Assembly: GCA_020152595.1 (NCBI GenBank)
Contig: JAIGNY010000456.1
Coordinates: 218,501 to 282,500 of the forward strand
DNA from: Chiridota heheva
Lineage: Eukaryota; Echinodermata; Holothuroidea; Apodida; Chiridotidae
Direction of reading: 5' to 3'
Length of the DNA stretch: 64,000 nt
A program made the position numbers and the translations under genes. Under the pieces are notes generated by a model, which was not told the DNA's origin, ran no database searches, and saw only the letters and a program-made list of their open reading frames with translations. Shown here one piece after another: positions 1-12,349 of the stretch; position 1 is the stretch's first letter, and every line of letters starts with the position of its first letter.

Positions 1-1028
1 AATCCCATCTGAACCCCTGGAATAGTGATGCATGTGGAAGCTTGTGTACATACTTTCAGGCATTTAACAAAGCAGTCACTTCTAATAAATCCAAGCAAAT
101 ATGTTATCTTATTCTAACACAAGGTGTGCTGGTTATTGTATTTCAACAAAAGCCTTATTTCTACCATTCTTTCTCTCAGAACCACCAGACAACTAGCGCT
201 CCCTCGAGCTCGAAACTAAAAGTGTAAATGAGTTATTTCTTTCCTTCGTAATACACAAACAAATTCGGAATGCTTGGGCTTCGCTCCTCTTGGTTTTAGT
301 AATGTAACATCTGCGTGATGTGAGCCATCAGTGAGGAAAACTTTATAATGGAGATGCTAAATTGCTTCGTTAATAATTGACGAATATATTAGCTGATTCC
401 TTCCATGCATCATACTGTACATAAAAGTATCTTCTATGGAGGGATGAATCTAATTTTATTTTGTTTGGGATTTTAAGAAATTGGATTAAAATTCCAAGCA
501 TGGGGATACTTCTATCTTAAGAATATTCCCAGGTTTTTTTGTAAAATTGTATTTGAAAGAGCATACATCTAGAGCCAATTTGGTACAAAAATTAGGTTGA
601 TATCAAATTTTGTTCAGGAGATATGGATTTTTAAGATTTCCCAAGTGCATTTTAAAGTTTTTGTACAGTATGATGAATTCGTGTTTGATGTCATAGAGAC
701 AATTCCATTGTAAATGTTTAAGTATTTCTTTGAACGTTAATTGATTGTTTCTGTATGATTAAAAACAAATTTCCAAAAGTTATTGAAGTAGGGTATATTT
801 GGCAATGTATATAAATACCTAACTATCATCAATTTATTTTTCTAGCAGGTTTTACTAATAAAAAAGGATGATAGATTTTAATGAAATACATAAACTTTGT
901 GGGAGAATATGTTCCTGTGATGTCATACTAGGCCTTTTAACTTTTATAATTCTGGTGTGGTGATGGAGTGGGCGACAGGTTGGGGAGTGCTGGGGTTGGG
1001 CAGGTAGTGGCCAGGGCCCTTATAAAAA
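1..1028. other. AT-rich stretch, no gene seen
   Basis: I see no supported gene, RNA or repeat here. The open frames are short and lack protein-like composition. A GC-richer patch at about 955-1028 lies against the left end of the hAT element. Confidence 0.5.
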
Positions 1029-1685
1029 TAGAATTGCAGCGCCGTCGAGAGGGGGGTCAGGGGGTCCGCAGCCCCGGGGCCGGAGCCGTTTAAGGGGCCT
1101 GGCAAAAAGTTCAGACATTTTTTGTCGCTACTGTAATTGTAATGATTAAGATAGATCACGTAGTGATTATTTGATTTTTGTCTGTCTTTCCATTATCCAC
1201 ATATCTGCCAAAAACTCAGTTAAGAAAAAAAAATTCCAACAAAAATTATAATAAGTAATCGTGAAGTTTCTTACGTTGAGAGGAAGTAATTTGCAATACA
1301 ATCTCGGCATGTTTCCTATATCCCGATGCAGCTATACTGACTATTTCTAGAATTTGCAAAAATACGCGCGTGCATGCATCCAAGTCACGATACTCAGCTC
1401 TGTAGCTTATTCACAAAGCCATGGTATTCACAATCAATAACTTCATAAGTTCAAGATACGTTTCATCAGAGGAGAGGAACGACTATGGAGTATCAACATA
1501 AATCAGGAGCTTAAAAGGGAAAAGAAAGGGCTTCCTGGAATAAGGAAGGGAAAATCCGCCAAAAAAACCTTAAAAATCTAGGATTTAAAAAAAAAGAATA
1601 GTGCTAAAAAGGAAGCTAATGAGGCAGAAGAATACCAAAAAAAACAGTATGCCTTAGCATATGTCAGCAATGTGTTGAAAGATAA

Positions 1686-3992
1686 AGAGGCTACGGAGCA
1701 ACACCCACAGAGCAACTGGTCTTCGACATAGGAATACTAGAACATGAAAATCCCACACTCAATGAAACTGTACAGGCAGTCAGGCGAGGTCCACAAAAGC
1801 ACCCCCTTCAATTTCCAAATGATACGACTGCTCATTTATTTCCTATCAGTATTCTAAACATAAAATTATTAAATGGGGAGACTATTCCAAGAGATTGGCC
1901 TATATGGAGCAAACATAGACAAGCGTTATTTTGTTTTCCATGCCGATTATTTAGCAAGCTGCCACCGGCAAGTAGATCTGCTATTTCTTCGGTTTCGGGC
2001 TATACCACTGAAAAGAAATGGAAAAAGTTGCATGAGAAAATTCCTGACCACCAGGGCAGTGTTAACCACAAAATGTGTTATCTTCAATGGCGGGACATGG
2101 AGAAGAACATCAAATCAGAGTCAATGCTCGATCAGCTACTGTATCAGAATATTCAGAGGGAATCAGAAAAATGGAAAAATCTCCTTAGTAGAATTCTGGA
2201 TGTGACCTTGTTCTTAGGGGAAAGAGGCTTAGCATTCAGAGGCACAAGTCATCTCATCAGGGGTCCCAACAATAGCAATTTCATTAGTGTGTTAGAGCTA
2301 ATTAGCCGTTATGATCCAATTCTTGACGAACATCTACGAAATGTAAAAAATGCTCAGAACAACAAAGTAAGAATGGCCGTTCACTATCTGTCTCCTGAGA
2401 GTCAAAATGAGTTTATTAACTGCTGTGCACAAACAGAGACACAACGAATTCTACAAGAGCGAAAACGAAAAGTATTTTTTTATTGTAGTGGATGCAACTC
2501 CTGACTCGGCACATGTAGAGCAGACTATCTTTATACTTCTCTATGTCCATTGGAATGATGATAATAATGCTTATGAGATTCAAGAAAGGTTTCTCAAGTT
2601 TGTAGATTGCAACCAGAAAACAGGAGAAGCAATTGGGGGGTTGATACATGACGTCATGGGCAAACATGGTATACCAATTGCAGAATGCCGTGGCCAAGGA
2701 TATGACAATGGCAGTAACATAAGCGGCTTTTACAAAGAGGCTCAAGCTCAAATCCTGAAAAGCAAGCCCCTGGCCACCTTCGCGCCTACGCTTGTCACAG
2801 CTTAAATCTGTGTGGCGTCCATGCTGCTGAGAGCTGTCCTGAGGTGATAACATTCTTTGGCATTGTACAAAAACTGTATAGCTTGTTCAGTTCTAGTCCA
2901 CAACGATGGGGAATTCTAAAGGAAAATATTAGTTGCTCTCTGCATAGCATGTCAGACACACGCTGGTCTGCAAGAGTTAACAGTGTTCGTCCCTTTGCAG
3001 CACATCTACCAGGACTAAAGAAAGCTACTGAGAAAGTCCAACATCTGAATCTGACGGCAGCGACCCGATCTGAGATACAAGGCATTCAGAAATGTTTAGA
3101 TACAAGGCATTCAGAAATGTTTAGGATCGTTCGAATGCATTCTCATGACATCTATATGGTTAAAGGTTCTAACCGCTATTGATTTCAGGAACAAAGTTAT
3201 TTAGGCCCGAGATGTATCTTTGGACATTGAAGTACAGAACATACAAAGTCTCCTGGAAGACCTCCAATGTATGAGAAGCAAATGGGACGTTATTTTGAAA
3301 GAATGCAAGTTACTTAATTGCGGCCAACATCGGAAATTGCACATCTTTGAAAACGTCTGACAGACCAACAAAAGCGCGAAGGTTTGGAGATGTACCACAG
3401 ACCAAAGAGAAAGCAGCTCTTAGTTCTGAAGATAACTTTAAGATAAATGTATTTTATCTTCTGATGGATTGTATTATACCAAATTTGTCCAGACGCTTTC
3501 GGGTATAAGAGATTTGGATTCGACCTTTGGTGTACTGTGAAAGTATCCAAGCCTTGAGATTGCGGACATGCACAAAGAGGCTGGAATCATCTGTGACAAG
3601 TACAATGTTGACGTCACTGGTGACTTAAGGGACAAACTAGAGCACATAAAGGCAATCCACTCAGCAAACCTAGGGCCATCACCTATGTTACCATTCAATC
3701 TCTTGAACAAGCTTCATGAGTTGAAACTGTATTCCTTGTTCCCAAATATTTGTATCATGCTGAGGATATTCTGTAGTCTCCCAGTCACTGTTGCCCAAGG
3801 CGAGCGTTCCTTTAGCACCCTAGCGAGGGTTAAAAATATTAGAGGTCGACACTGTGCCAGGACAGACTATCCAGTCTAGGGACACTAGCGATGGAAGCCA
3901 CCCTTGCAAGGAAAGTGGATTTCAGTGAAGTAATTCAACTATTTGCAAGCAGAAAAGCTCGCAAAGCCCATTTGGGTTCCACATCCATTTGA
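1686..3992 (+). pseudogene. Frameshifted ZMYM1-like / DUF4371 hAT transposase
   Basis: Intact copies of this family bind transposon ends and catalyse cut-and-paste transposition; host-domesticated relatives include ZMYM1 and P52rIPK. The first frame (1686-2504) contains NGETIPRDW then FCFPCRLF, the TTF-type zinc-finger signature, and an FRGTSH segment. A second frame (to 2805) has VVDATPDSAHVEQ and CRGQGYDNGSNISG, the conserved DUF4371/RNase H-like core with its catalytic Asp region. A third frame (about 2790-3182) has CHSLNLCGVHAAE and MSDTRWSARV. The C-terminal hAT dimerisation region is at about 3568-3992 (LPVTVAQGERSFSTL, then a leucine/alanine-rich tail). Frameshifts lie near 2470 and 2785, with a 25-bp duplication at 3074-3123 and further breaks before 3568. 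Order and spacing match one former protein of about 700 residues. Confidence 0.88.
3074..3123 (+). repeat. 25-bp tandem duplication inside the transposase relic
   Basis: Two perfect 25-bp copies (3074-3098 and 3099-3123) each begin GATACAAGGCATTCAG. Because 25 is not a multiple of three, the duplication shifts the transposase frame. Confidence 0.9.
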
Positions 3993-4322
3993 TTTGATCA
4001 ATGATTAATCGCCAGATCATAGAATTGGTAAGTTATTTTGTATCACTTAAAGTTTTAGATCGTAGCTTTATTCTGAACTAATGTGTCCTTTATATTCAGT
4101 TAATTGTTAATAAACGAATATGTAGTTCAGTACCACTGTCTTACTCTACAGGTCATATCTTGTTAGATGTAAAAAAACCTGAACGCGTGAGCAGCCATTT
4201 AATAACTGTCTGTCCCAATCATGTTAAAATTTAATAATTTGATCAACGCTACCAAAATGGGGGGCCCTGCAAAATATTTGTCCCCGGGGCCCGCACTGGC
4301 TCTCGACGGCACTGTAGAATTA

Positions 4323-5165
4323 TATCCCTTTCTACTCGCTGCCTTATTTTATTCATTCCCAGGGCCGCCGTATTTCAATGCCCGGCCCAGGTGATTATGG
4401 GCCCCTGCAGCCAAATTCAAAGCACTGACAGATTCAGGAATTTCTGCATTAACAATTTTGACGACAAAAAGCAACAAAAAAACAAACATATATATATATA
4501 GACCATATCAACAAAATGTAAACAGCATTTATTATTTCTCGATGTTCATGTTTGGATATTGAACCACTGAAAGTAAATGTTGGGTGGGCGCTTAATAGCT
4601 GCTTATTACGTGGCATACGGTATATTCAAATTTAAGAATGTACAAGCTGCACTATAATTGCAGCCCCATTTTTCTTACAAAAAATGTTTCTGGTAATTTT
4701 GATCTCTTTTTCACACTCCATTACCTACATTTGTAGATGACAAAACCAAGAACACAATACCCGACCTGAATTACAAGTATTTACAATATGGTGGGAATCA
4801 ATGCTTATAACCTCACATCTAATATGCAGCCATCAATTTTGCACCCGTAGATGACAGCCTTGACAGGTCTAATCAATATGAATTGATTAAACTTGTCGTC
4901 TGGGTTGCAGAATTGGCATTTCTAATTTATTCTCCATAAACCAGAAACAAAGAAACAATCACAAATATATTTGTGTGTGCCAGTTTTTATTATTATTTCT
5001 TATTTTTTATGGCAGAGTGACCTAGCTTTATTCTTGAACTGAAATCTGTCAATTGCTGAACTGAAGCAAATTTAGCATTACTGCACCATAAAGACGACCC
5101 CTTTTTTTCTGAAGGGAGGGGGTGACTAGCTCTCCTTTAAACCCTTACTAATGTTACCTTGTGAT
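4323..5165. other. Unannotated AT-rich stretch
   Basis: I see no gene here. It contains a GC-rich patch at about 4360-4415 that begins CAGGGCCGCC and could be the eroded end of another inverted-repeat element, and a short TA run at about 4487-4500. The rest shows no structure I can name. Confidence 0.45.
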
Positions 5166-5167
5166 AA

Positions 5168-5452
5168 GCTAACACTTTTAGCTTTTGCAAGCTTGCAGCA
5201 AGCTAGTACAAGCTTTGCTGCAAGCTAGTATTTGAAACTAATGCAAGCTTGCTAGCTTGCACAAGCTAACAAAAACTTTCTGCAAGATTGGGCAAGCTAA
5301 AGCAAACACTTCCTGCAAGCTTGCACAAGCTAACAACTTTATTTTTGCCAGCTTGTGCAGGCTCTAATAATAGTTTGCACAAACTAGCAAGCATGCACTT
5401 GTCTCAAAATATTAGTTTGTTGATATTAGCTAGACTTTTCTGTAAGGGAAAT
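5168..5452. repeat. AAGCTTGC-type repeat element, copy 1
   Basis: The motifs GCAAGCTTGC, CAAGCTAGTA and GCTAGCTTGC recur densely in both orientations, making a sequence able to fold back on itself. The right edge carries TTTCTGTAAGGG, the inverted terminus seen in the better preserved copies at 17418-17824 and 58757-59113. The left terminus is eroded. Confidence 0.7.
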
Positions 5453-5454
5453 TT

Positions 5455-6025
5455 ATCCTCGGACATAACAGACAATTTTGTTTTGGCAGAGGTAGGGGAG
5501 GGTATGACAGGAAATGGAAATGCCAAAAAATGTAACTGTACTCACACTAAACCAAGCATATACCTTATTGGGGGCTAGGTCATGTAAAGTGATAAAACAT
5601 GTTCATCTAAACTTATTGAGGGCAAAAGCCACCCCCTCTTGGTCCACCGCACCTGCAATATCCATTCTGTTTGCTATACCCTTCCCTGCTTTCTTAGGAG
5701 CAAAAACTATGAGCTTGAGACCATATATCACATATAAAAATTAAAATCAAATTCAAAATAGGATTTCAGATATGTGATCGTCTAAACTATTCAACCTTTA
5801 ATTACTACTTGTTCAAGACGGGCATAATTAATTTTCAAAGCCAAAACTATGAGGTTGGGATGATGTGAAATACTTATAAAAATCAAATCAAATTCAAAAT
5901 ATGGAAGATTTCAGAGGAGCCTTAGGTTAAATATTCATTCATTAATTTAAAATTATACATTTTATTAATTAAACAGGCCTTAGCTTAGACCCAGTTCTTC
6001 GTTTATTTCAGTATATTAATGTATG
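5455..6025. other. No gene; imperfect short direct repeat
   Basis: I see no coding signal. Two related segments (near 5703-5780 and 5843-5920), each with AAAACTATGAG followed by AATCAAATTCAAAATA, form an imperfect direct repeat about 140 bp apart. Confidence 0.4.
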
Positions 6026-6029
6026 TTAA

Positions 6030-6613
6030 AGGATAAGTTCAGTTGTCAAGCATGTCCATCTTATATGAAAAAGGACTTCAAAAGAAATAAAATGGTAAAA
6101 AAAGCATTCAAAAATCTTATTCCGTTAAGGAGATATTCAAGTTTAAAGCTCTGTCTTGCCTGTGTAGAAATGACTGGTGTAGTAAGTCTACTACAGACAG
6201 TTGGCATCTTCATCCTCACATTCTTAAAGAATTGTTAATGTATTTTAAAGAAAGTTTATTAAAAAATGTTACTATTCAAATTATTTTTGCTCAAACTTTC
6301 TTCAGGGGGTACATTATAAGTACTCCTACTAGATTCAATTTTACTACATTTCTGACAAAAAGACTGACATATTCTATGGTTTTTAAGCCTCAAAATTTCG
6401 GGATAAAATATGATAGAATACATAACAACTTTGAGGAATCTGAGGCTATGACATCACAACTAGTCTGATTTCAGTTTCTACACAAATGATGCCAAAATCT
6501 AAACTTTGATATCTCCTCAACGGAATAAGATTTTTGAATGGTTTTTGCACTATTTTGTTTCTTTTGAAGTCCTTGATATTAAGATAGATTGGCTTGACCG
6601 CTGAACTAATCCT
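6030..6613. mobile_element. TTAA-flanked MITE family A, full copy 1
   Basis: This 584-bp non-coding element starts AGGATAAGTTCAGTTG and ends as the inverted complement AACTAATCCT. TTAA lies on both sides (6026-6029 and 6614-6617). The two outer ~110-130 bp are imperfect inverted repeats: the left arm holds AATCTTATTCCGTTAAGGAG and the right arm its complement. Sibling copies start at 8159, 28910, 29938, 43292 and 46155. TTAA target sites are known for piggyBac and Kolobok elements. I cannot say which transposase mobilised this family. Confidence 0.85.
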
Positions 6614-6617
6614 TTAA

Positions 6618-7570
6618 TTGATTATTAATATATTTGTTCTGTTTTATTTCCCTGTTATTTTACTGTGCATTGATAATCATAGGAGCACTAGACTGTTGGG
6701 CTATAAAGGCATTAAGTTTATTGATCTGTTGTGGTTAATAATACATCTGTGAAAAATGAGCGGCTTCCTTTGTTTAATCTAGTGCTCTTTTAATTGATAG
6801 ATTCTTTGTTAATGTTGTACATGGGCCACAATAAGTTTCAAAATAACTTTACTCTCATTAATGAATTAATTACTATTTGTATAAGACATTAGCATAATTA
6901 TCTAAACTAAAGCAAGCAATGCTGCAGTAGCTCAACTTGGAAAGGTAATTTAACTTTAACCCATTTTTTCAAGTTTTTAAAGTTTCTTAACTAAAAAACA
7001 TATTGCTTGAATTTGTCTCCTGATTTAAAGATTGTGGTTTCTCATCAATAATCTGCAACATTTTCACCTAAACTCTTAAAGGGTTTCTCATTCGAAAAGT
7101 GAGTGTCTATTTTTTATGCTAATATTTTTAGAATTTTGAAATAAGGTCTTATTTTAGTAATCGTATCGATACAAGTTTAGAATACTGAGGTTCACTTTGA
7201 AGTATACACCTGGCTGATGGCAGCGAATTCACACTTCATTGACCTCATTATCATACATGAATAATCATCGTTCTTTAATATTTCATCCAACATGAATATA
7301 CATCGATCCTCTCGACCGTGCGACTTTGCAATACAAGCCGGGTATAGGCCATAGTCTGGACTTATTATTTCAAAGTTTTCACAAACGTAATTGACTCAGC
7401 TTTAAATAAATTACACACGAGGCCTCTATTGATATTACATCATTCCATATTTAACGGACCTCGGGAGCTGACAACAAGGGAGTACTTTTTAAAAGTGAAT
7501 CTGCATTCTATAGCTATTCCCTTGTATCATTGTAAAATGAAATACGTACTCACTACTATGAGGAAATAAC
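6618..7570. other. AT-rich stretch, nothing recognised
   Basis: I find no ORF with protein-like composition, no tandem array and no dispersed repeat shared with the rest of the window. Confidence 0.4.
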
Positions 7571-7572
7571 CA

Positions 7573-7972
7573 TCTTAAGGTCTAAATGGTCCATCAATCA
7601 TTCATGGGTTTTGCATAAAGTCCTCCCAAGCATATAATGTATATTTAAATTTAGACTCAGCCAATCAGCCAAGAACAAATCTGATTCGCTTCACTGTAAA
7701 GCAGTTATGTGGCTTGAGCCCCAGATGAATGACCTACTGTGTACAGTGTTACAGTCGCTGGTTGCTAATAAGTGAACTGTGAATAGACTATGAAGATGTT
7801 ATCAGTTAAGAAGGTATATATTACCCCTGTGTTGTGTATGGTGTTACAATAGCTGGTTGCTAGTCAATGAATTGTGAAGAGTCTCTTGGGTTGAATGGTG
7901 TGGATTACCCCTAATTTTGAGAAAATCGAGGGTGTTGACTTGGAGGGATCTAAAGGCCAAAAATTCTTAATG
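7573..7972 (-). repeat. Dispersed ~400-bp repeat D, copy 1
   Basis: This shares sequence with 35675-36065, 41815-42110 and 47275-47715. Shared landmarks are TCAATCATTCATGGGTTTTG, TACAATAGCTGGTTGCTAG (present twice within a copy) and TTTTGAGAAAATCG. It runs opposite to the 35.7-kb and 47.3-kb copies. No coding sequence or clear terminal inverted repeat is visible. Confidence 0.75.
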
Positions 7973-8158
7973 ACTGATTACGGTTAGTTTGCTCATGCAT
8001 TCATATAAAATGATTCTCCTTCCCTCCCCAAGAGGAGGACATCAATAGGTGCATTAATGGGCTGCACCCCCTTCCCTACCCTCCCATGTCTTATCCTCCC
8101 TGGCCCATACTAATTTCCCAACAAATAAAATGTCCCTAATTCAGTCATTTCAGATCTA

Positions 8159-8681
8159 AGGATTAGTTCAGGGGTCAGGCATGTCCATCCTATACAAAAA
8201 AGACTTCAAAAGAAACAAAATGGTGAAGAAAACATTGCAAAAATCTTATTCTGTTAAGGAGATATTCTAGTTTAAAGCTCTATCTTATCCATGTAGAATT
8301 GACTGGTGCAGTAAAGCGCCATCATCCTCACATTCTTAACAATATTTAAACTCTTTATTCTTTTAATTAATTTTCCTTGAATTTTCTTCAAGTGGTTGAT
8401 TATAATTATCATTCCTAGATTCTGTTTTCCTACTTTCCAGACATATCCCATGGTTTTTAAGCCATAAAATTGCAGGACAAAATATGATAGAATACATAAA
8501 GACTTTGAGGAATCTCAGGCTGTGACGTCCCTAGTCTGTTTTCAGTCATTTCTACACGAATGATACCAAACTTTAAACTTAAATAACTCCTTAACGGAAG
8601 AAGAATTTTGACTTCACCATTTTGTTTCTTTTGAAGTCCCCTTTTATACAAGATGAGACTTCTCTGACCCAAACTAATCCT
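8159..8681. mobile_element. TTAA-type MITE family A, copy 2
   Basis: It begins AGGATTAGTTCAGGGGTCAG and ends AACTAATCCT, with the same inverted arms as the 6030 copy. The right flank is TTTAAAA but the left flank has lost TTAA, so the target duplication is eroded. Short internal deletions make it about 60 bp shorter. Confidence 0.8.
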
Positions 8682-9647
8682 TTAAAACTCAACTGCCTGC
8701 TTATCTTAAACAAGGCTTGTGTGTCCACATCAATCAAAACTTGAAATATAGTTCTGGTTTTAGCCTGTAGTGAAATATGCATCATCAATTACTGCCCACA
8801 GATGACAATTACAATTAATGTGAATTATATTTTAAGTCATTATCTGGTACAGGGATTTCCGTTTAATTCTCATCTGCAATTCATATCACACTATGGATGG
8901 GGGAGGGGGAGGACATGGCCTCTAATTTAAAAAGTAGGAGGACAAGAGGCAAAATTTTCCCAAAAATGTACTGAACATGTTCTCCTCCCCCTCCTCCCTC
9001 CCCCGTGAATTATGACCCTGATTGATAGTCAACTACTGTATTCCTGTGTGACAAACTTCTGTCAGTGTGACCCACTTGATTGAATTAGAGTCTCATTTTC
9101 AAATTAAAAGTTTTATTGATTGGTAAATTTGTTTCATAAATTAAAAGATTATTGTGTAATTTTCTACTTATAGGTCTCAACAAATACTTTGATCTCTTAT
9201 TTCTTGCTTTCTTAGAACATAAAATTTCCAACAGTAAAGCAATTCTTGAATATCCATGGAAATCTAATTTTAACATATCTGATAGACAGGTATATTTAAA
9301 ATTAATTGACTGACCTTATTCATAATTAAAGCCAGTGGTGGCACGACAGGAGGGCATGGAGGAAAAACGCTTGGCTTCTCCACTTGCCTCCCAGAAAATG
9401 GTGTAAAGTGACATATTTTGACAAATTTATAGGCTTTTGCCACACCATGTTCATGAGGCAAAATTGGCCCTCTCTTAACCCCATGACCAAAATCCTGGCG
9501 TTGCCACTAACCCAAGCTAGGGGTGTGTTATAAAGTGGGACCCAGCTCCCCCTTCAGTCTACTATGACTTTGTTCGCTTAAGGAGCCCAACTGTCTATTA
9601 TCCTGTGGAAAAGCGACAGTGGAGAAAGTTGTGCAGTCCATGGTCCC
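8682..9647. other. No gene; purine/pyrimidine-rich inverted pair
   Basis: I see no coding signal. A G/A-rich run at about 8893-8925 (GGGGGAGGGGGAGGACATG) and a C/T-rich run at about 8975-9005 are roughly complementary and could pair as an imperfect hairpin around a ~50-bp loop. Confidence 0.4.
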
Positions 9648-9651
9648 TTAA

Positions 9652-9770
9652 AGGATATTTAGTTTAGTGGGCAAGCAATTAAGTTCATCTTATATGAAAG
9701 AGGATTAGATAACAAACAAAATAGTTCGGAAAGTATTCAATATTCTTTGAGGAAAAATCATTCATAAAAA
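9652..9770. mobile_element. MITE family A, left-end fragment
   Basis: After TTAA (9648-9651) the sequence AGGATATTTAGTTTAGTGGG continues into the diverged left arm (ATCTTATATGAAAGAGGA, then a mutated ATTCTTTGAGG). The middle and right arm are absent. Confidence 0.65.
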
Positions 9771-9774
9771 GAGC

Positions 9775-10425
9775 CATACCAGCCACTAGCTGCATTTGCT
9801 TCAGCTCGTCCAGACAATATGAATGGGAACTATATCTGGAACACAGCCCGAGGCCATTTTGGAGATGTCCCTAATCCGGCGATAAAGTTGATTTAAAATG
9901 AGGGTCAGAACAGAACCTTGTTTGTTTTCTTGTCTAACATGTGGGAATAAAAACTTTTTTGAGCTTCAAATGAAAATCTCATTTAAGCCCTTTTAATTCC
10001 TTGCCAAGAGCGCAAAAACACCCTGAAAATACCATCCTCAACACTTGCTTCTTCATTTCTACATATAAAACAAACTTGTATTCAAAGCTATAAGCAATTG
10101 TTTATATGCAAGCATAATTTTCTCCACAAAGACAATAAAAGAAAGAATTCCACATGCAAGTACTGTGCCATTGGGCGTTCATGAGCTCTTCAGCTGCTGA
10201 ATAATGATCAATTAATCCTCGAAACTGATTATAAACAACATGGAAACTTTGTGAAAAATCCCTATATGATTAGAAGATAGGGGTTGCTATGGTAACAATA
10301 TAATATCAAAATCTCTTCTTTTGATAAAACATTTGTAAAGAAAAAAAAAAGTACTTTATTTTATATAACAATTTTGAAATTGCTATTAATACTGGAAAAT
10401 ATTTGGCACTTGGTGTTTTGGATGT
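9775..10425. other. AT-rich stretch, nothing recognised
   Basis: I find no supported gene, RNA or repeat here. Confidence 0.4.
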
Positions 10426-10429
10426 GGAA

Positions 10430-10837
10430 AAGAAACAAACTTATGATTAACCGTTGAAAGTGAGAGTGACAAGCAGAGGTGTAATGAGCAGAGGGCAAGC
10501 TGGATTTCATCTCCTGGTTGCATGTTCTCTTCCCAATTGGGAGGTAAAATTTGGAAATTATTAATAGAAATTTTGAAAATGTTGTAAAATTATTGGATAT
10601 TTTGGTCAAATTTCCTGATTGGCCAAACTTTTCTGAAAACTGGCCAAAATTTCCTGAAAATGGCCATAATTTCTCCAAAACTGTCCAAAATATCCCGAAA
10701 TTGAAGAAAAGCTTCCAAAAAAAGGCCAAAATTTCCCGAAAACTGGCCAAAATTTTCCGAAAATGAAGGAAATTTTCTGAAAATGAAGGAAAACTCCCGG
10801 AAATGGAAGAAAATTGAAGGGGAGTTCCTGATTAGCA
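10430..10837 (+). repeat. Dispersed repeat F (GGCCAAAATTT-rich), copy 1
   Basis: The 5' part (GCAGAGGGCAAGCTG, then GGTTGCATG, then GGAAATTATTAAT) matches 59285-59380. The body is an irregular series of AAAACTGGCCAAAATTTCC and GAAAATGAAGGAAATTTTC units and ends TTCCTGATTAGCAG as in the 59.3-kb copy. Reverse-oriented relatives lie at about 39200-39480 and 42240-42520. Overlapping ORFs on both strands here follow from the repetition. Confidence 0.75.
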
Positions 10838-10860
10838 GCAACCATTGATGGAAATTTGTT

Positions 10861-11037
10861 CATTAACCAGTGCAAGTTTTCCACTTGTCACTGGAAATAT
10901 ATATATTTTTCTTAACCCTTCCTACATCCCTGATGACAAGGCTGGGAATTTTTTCATTAACCAGTGCAAGTTTTCCACTTGTCACTGGAAATATATATAT
11001 TTTTTTTACCCTTCCTACATCCCTGATGACAAGGCGG
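10861..11037 (+). repeat. 94-bp tandem duplication
   Basis: Two near-identical units (from 10861 and 10955) start CATTAACCAGTGCAAGTTTT and end CCCTGATGACAAGGC. They differ by a few bases and one T-tract length. Confidence 0.9.
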
Positions 11038-11073
11038 GGGTGGCAGGCATTAGTCAATAATAATAACATAACC

Positions 11074-11087
11074 TAATATTAATAAAC

Positions 11088-11139
<52 letters not shown>

Positions 11140-11186
11140 TAATAATAGACATAATAATAATAATAAATATAATAAACATAATACAC

Positions 11187-11244
<58 letters not shown>

Positions 11245-11291
11245 TAATAATAAACATAATAATAATAATAAATATAATAAACATAATACAC

Positions 11292-11337
<46 letters not shown>

Positions 11338-11354
11338 TAATAATAATAATAAAC

Positions 11355-11385
<31 letters not shown>

Positions 11386-11432
11386 TAATAATAAACATAA
11401 TAATAATAATAAATATAATAAACATAATACAC

Positions 11433-11488
<56 letters not shown>

Positions 11489-11525
11489 CATAATAATAAT
11501 AATAAATATAATAAACATAATACAC

Positions 11526-11583
<58 letters not shown>

Positions 11584-11600
11584 TAATAAACATAATACAC

Positions 11601-11648
<48 letters not shown>

Positions 11649-11651
11649 TAA

Positions 11652-11698
<47 letters not shown>

Positions 11699-11745
11699 TA
11701 ATAATAAACATAATAATAATAATAAATATAATAAACATAATACAC

Positions 11746-11776
<31 letters not shown>

Positions 11777-11826
11777 TAATAATAAACATAATAATAATAA
11801 TAATAAATATAATAAACATAATACAC

Positions 11827-11872
<46 letters not shown>

Positions 11873-11904
11873 TAATAAACATAATACACATAATAATAAT
11901 AAAC

Positions 11905-11983
<79 letters not shown>

Positions 11984-11993
11984 TAACAATAAT
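11074..11993. repeat. Compound (TAA)n tract with higher-order units
   Basis: About 920 bp consist of TAA triplets punctuated by an insert of the form AATATAATAAACATAATACACATAA, which recurs at least seven times between TAA runs of varying length, often preceded by AAACATAATAATAATAATAA. This higher-order pattern suggests amplification of composite blocks and not triplet slippage alone. The >300-codon open frames of Ile, Leu or Tyr on the minus strand are artefacts of the triplet period. Confidence 0.95.
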
Positions 11994-11999
11994 ACATGT

Positions 12000-12345
12000 A
12001 CAAGTGTACATTTCTTTAAAAGAGGCTTTATGATAGCATGGTTTGGGAAAATTCCTGCAGACAGAGGTAAATTTACTATGTCGGTGAATACTGGCAGAAG
12101 GCAATTAAGGCAGATTTTGCTTTAGCCACCACGTAGACATAGGATCAATGCTACAAGATTTTGTTAACAATTTACTGATGATCTTAGATACTTCATCGTT
12201 CGTTGAAAAGATGAAAGAGGTTACAAATTGACGTTCAATGGATCATTAAATTGAGAGCTCACACAATTTTGTGTGTCAATGTTCTGTCTGATGGTCTGGA
12301 TTTTTGGGGAGGGGGGGGGGAGAACTTCATACTAAAAGTAATAGG
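12000..12345. other. No feature recognised
   Basis: This is the flank of the TAA tract. It has a short G-run at about 12307-12320 and no coding signal. Confidence 0.4.
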
Positions 12346-12349
12346 GGTG

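Larger units (their letters stand above)
1037..4314 (+). mobile_element. hAT-superfamily DNA transposon with TIRs and 8-bp TSD
   Basis: The left end reads CAGCGCCGTCGAGAG (1037-1051). The right end is the reverse complement of CAGTGCCGTCGAGAG (4300-4314), so the termini match at 14 of 15 bases. An 8-bp target duplication flanks it: TAGAATTG at 1029-1036 and TAGAATTA at 4315-4322, one mismatch. Both the 8-bp duplication and the CAG...CTG termini are classic for hAT elements. The 3278-bp interior carries a transposase-like reading frame on the plus strand, broken by frameshifts, so this copy is not autonomous. The one-base difference in the TSD and the frameshifts suggest moderate age. Confidence 0.9.

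Noticed and set aside
11050-12104. Three overlapping open frames of over 300 codons rich in Ile, Leu or Tyr
   Set aside because: They read a (TAA)n tract in its three frames; triplet period, not coding.
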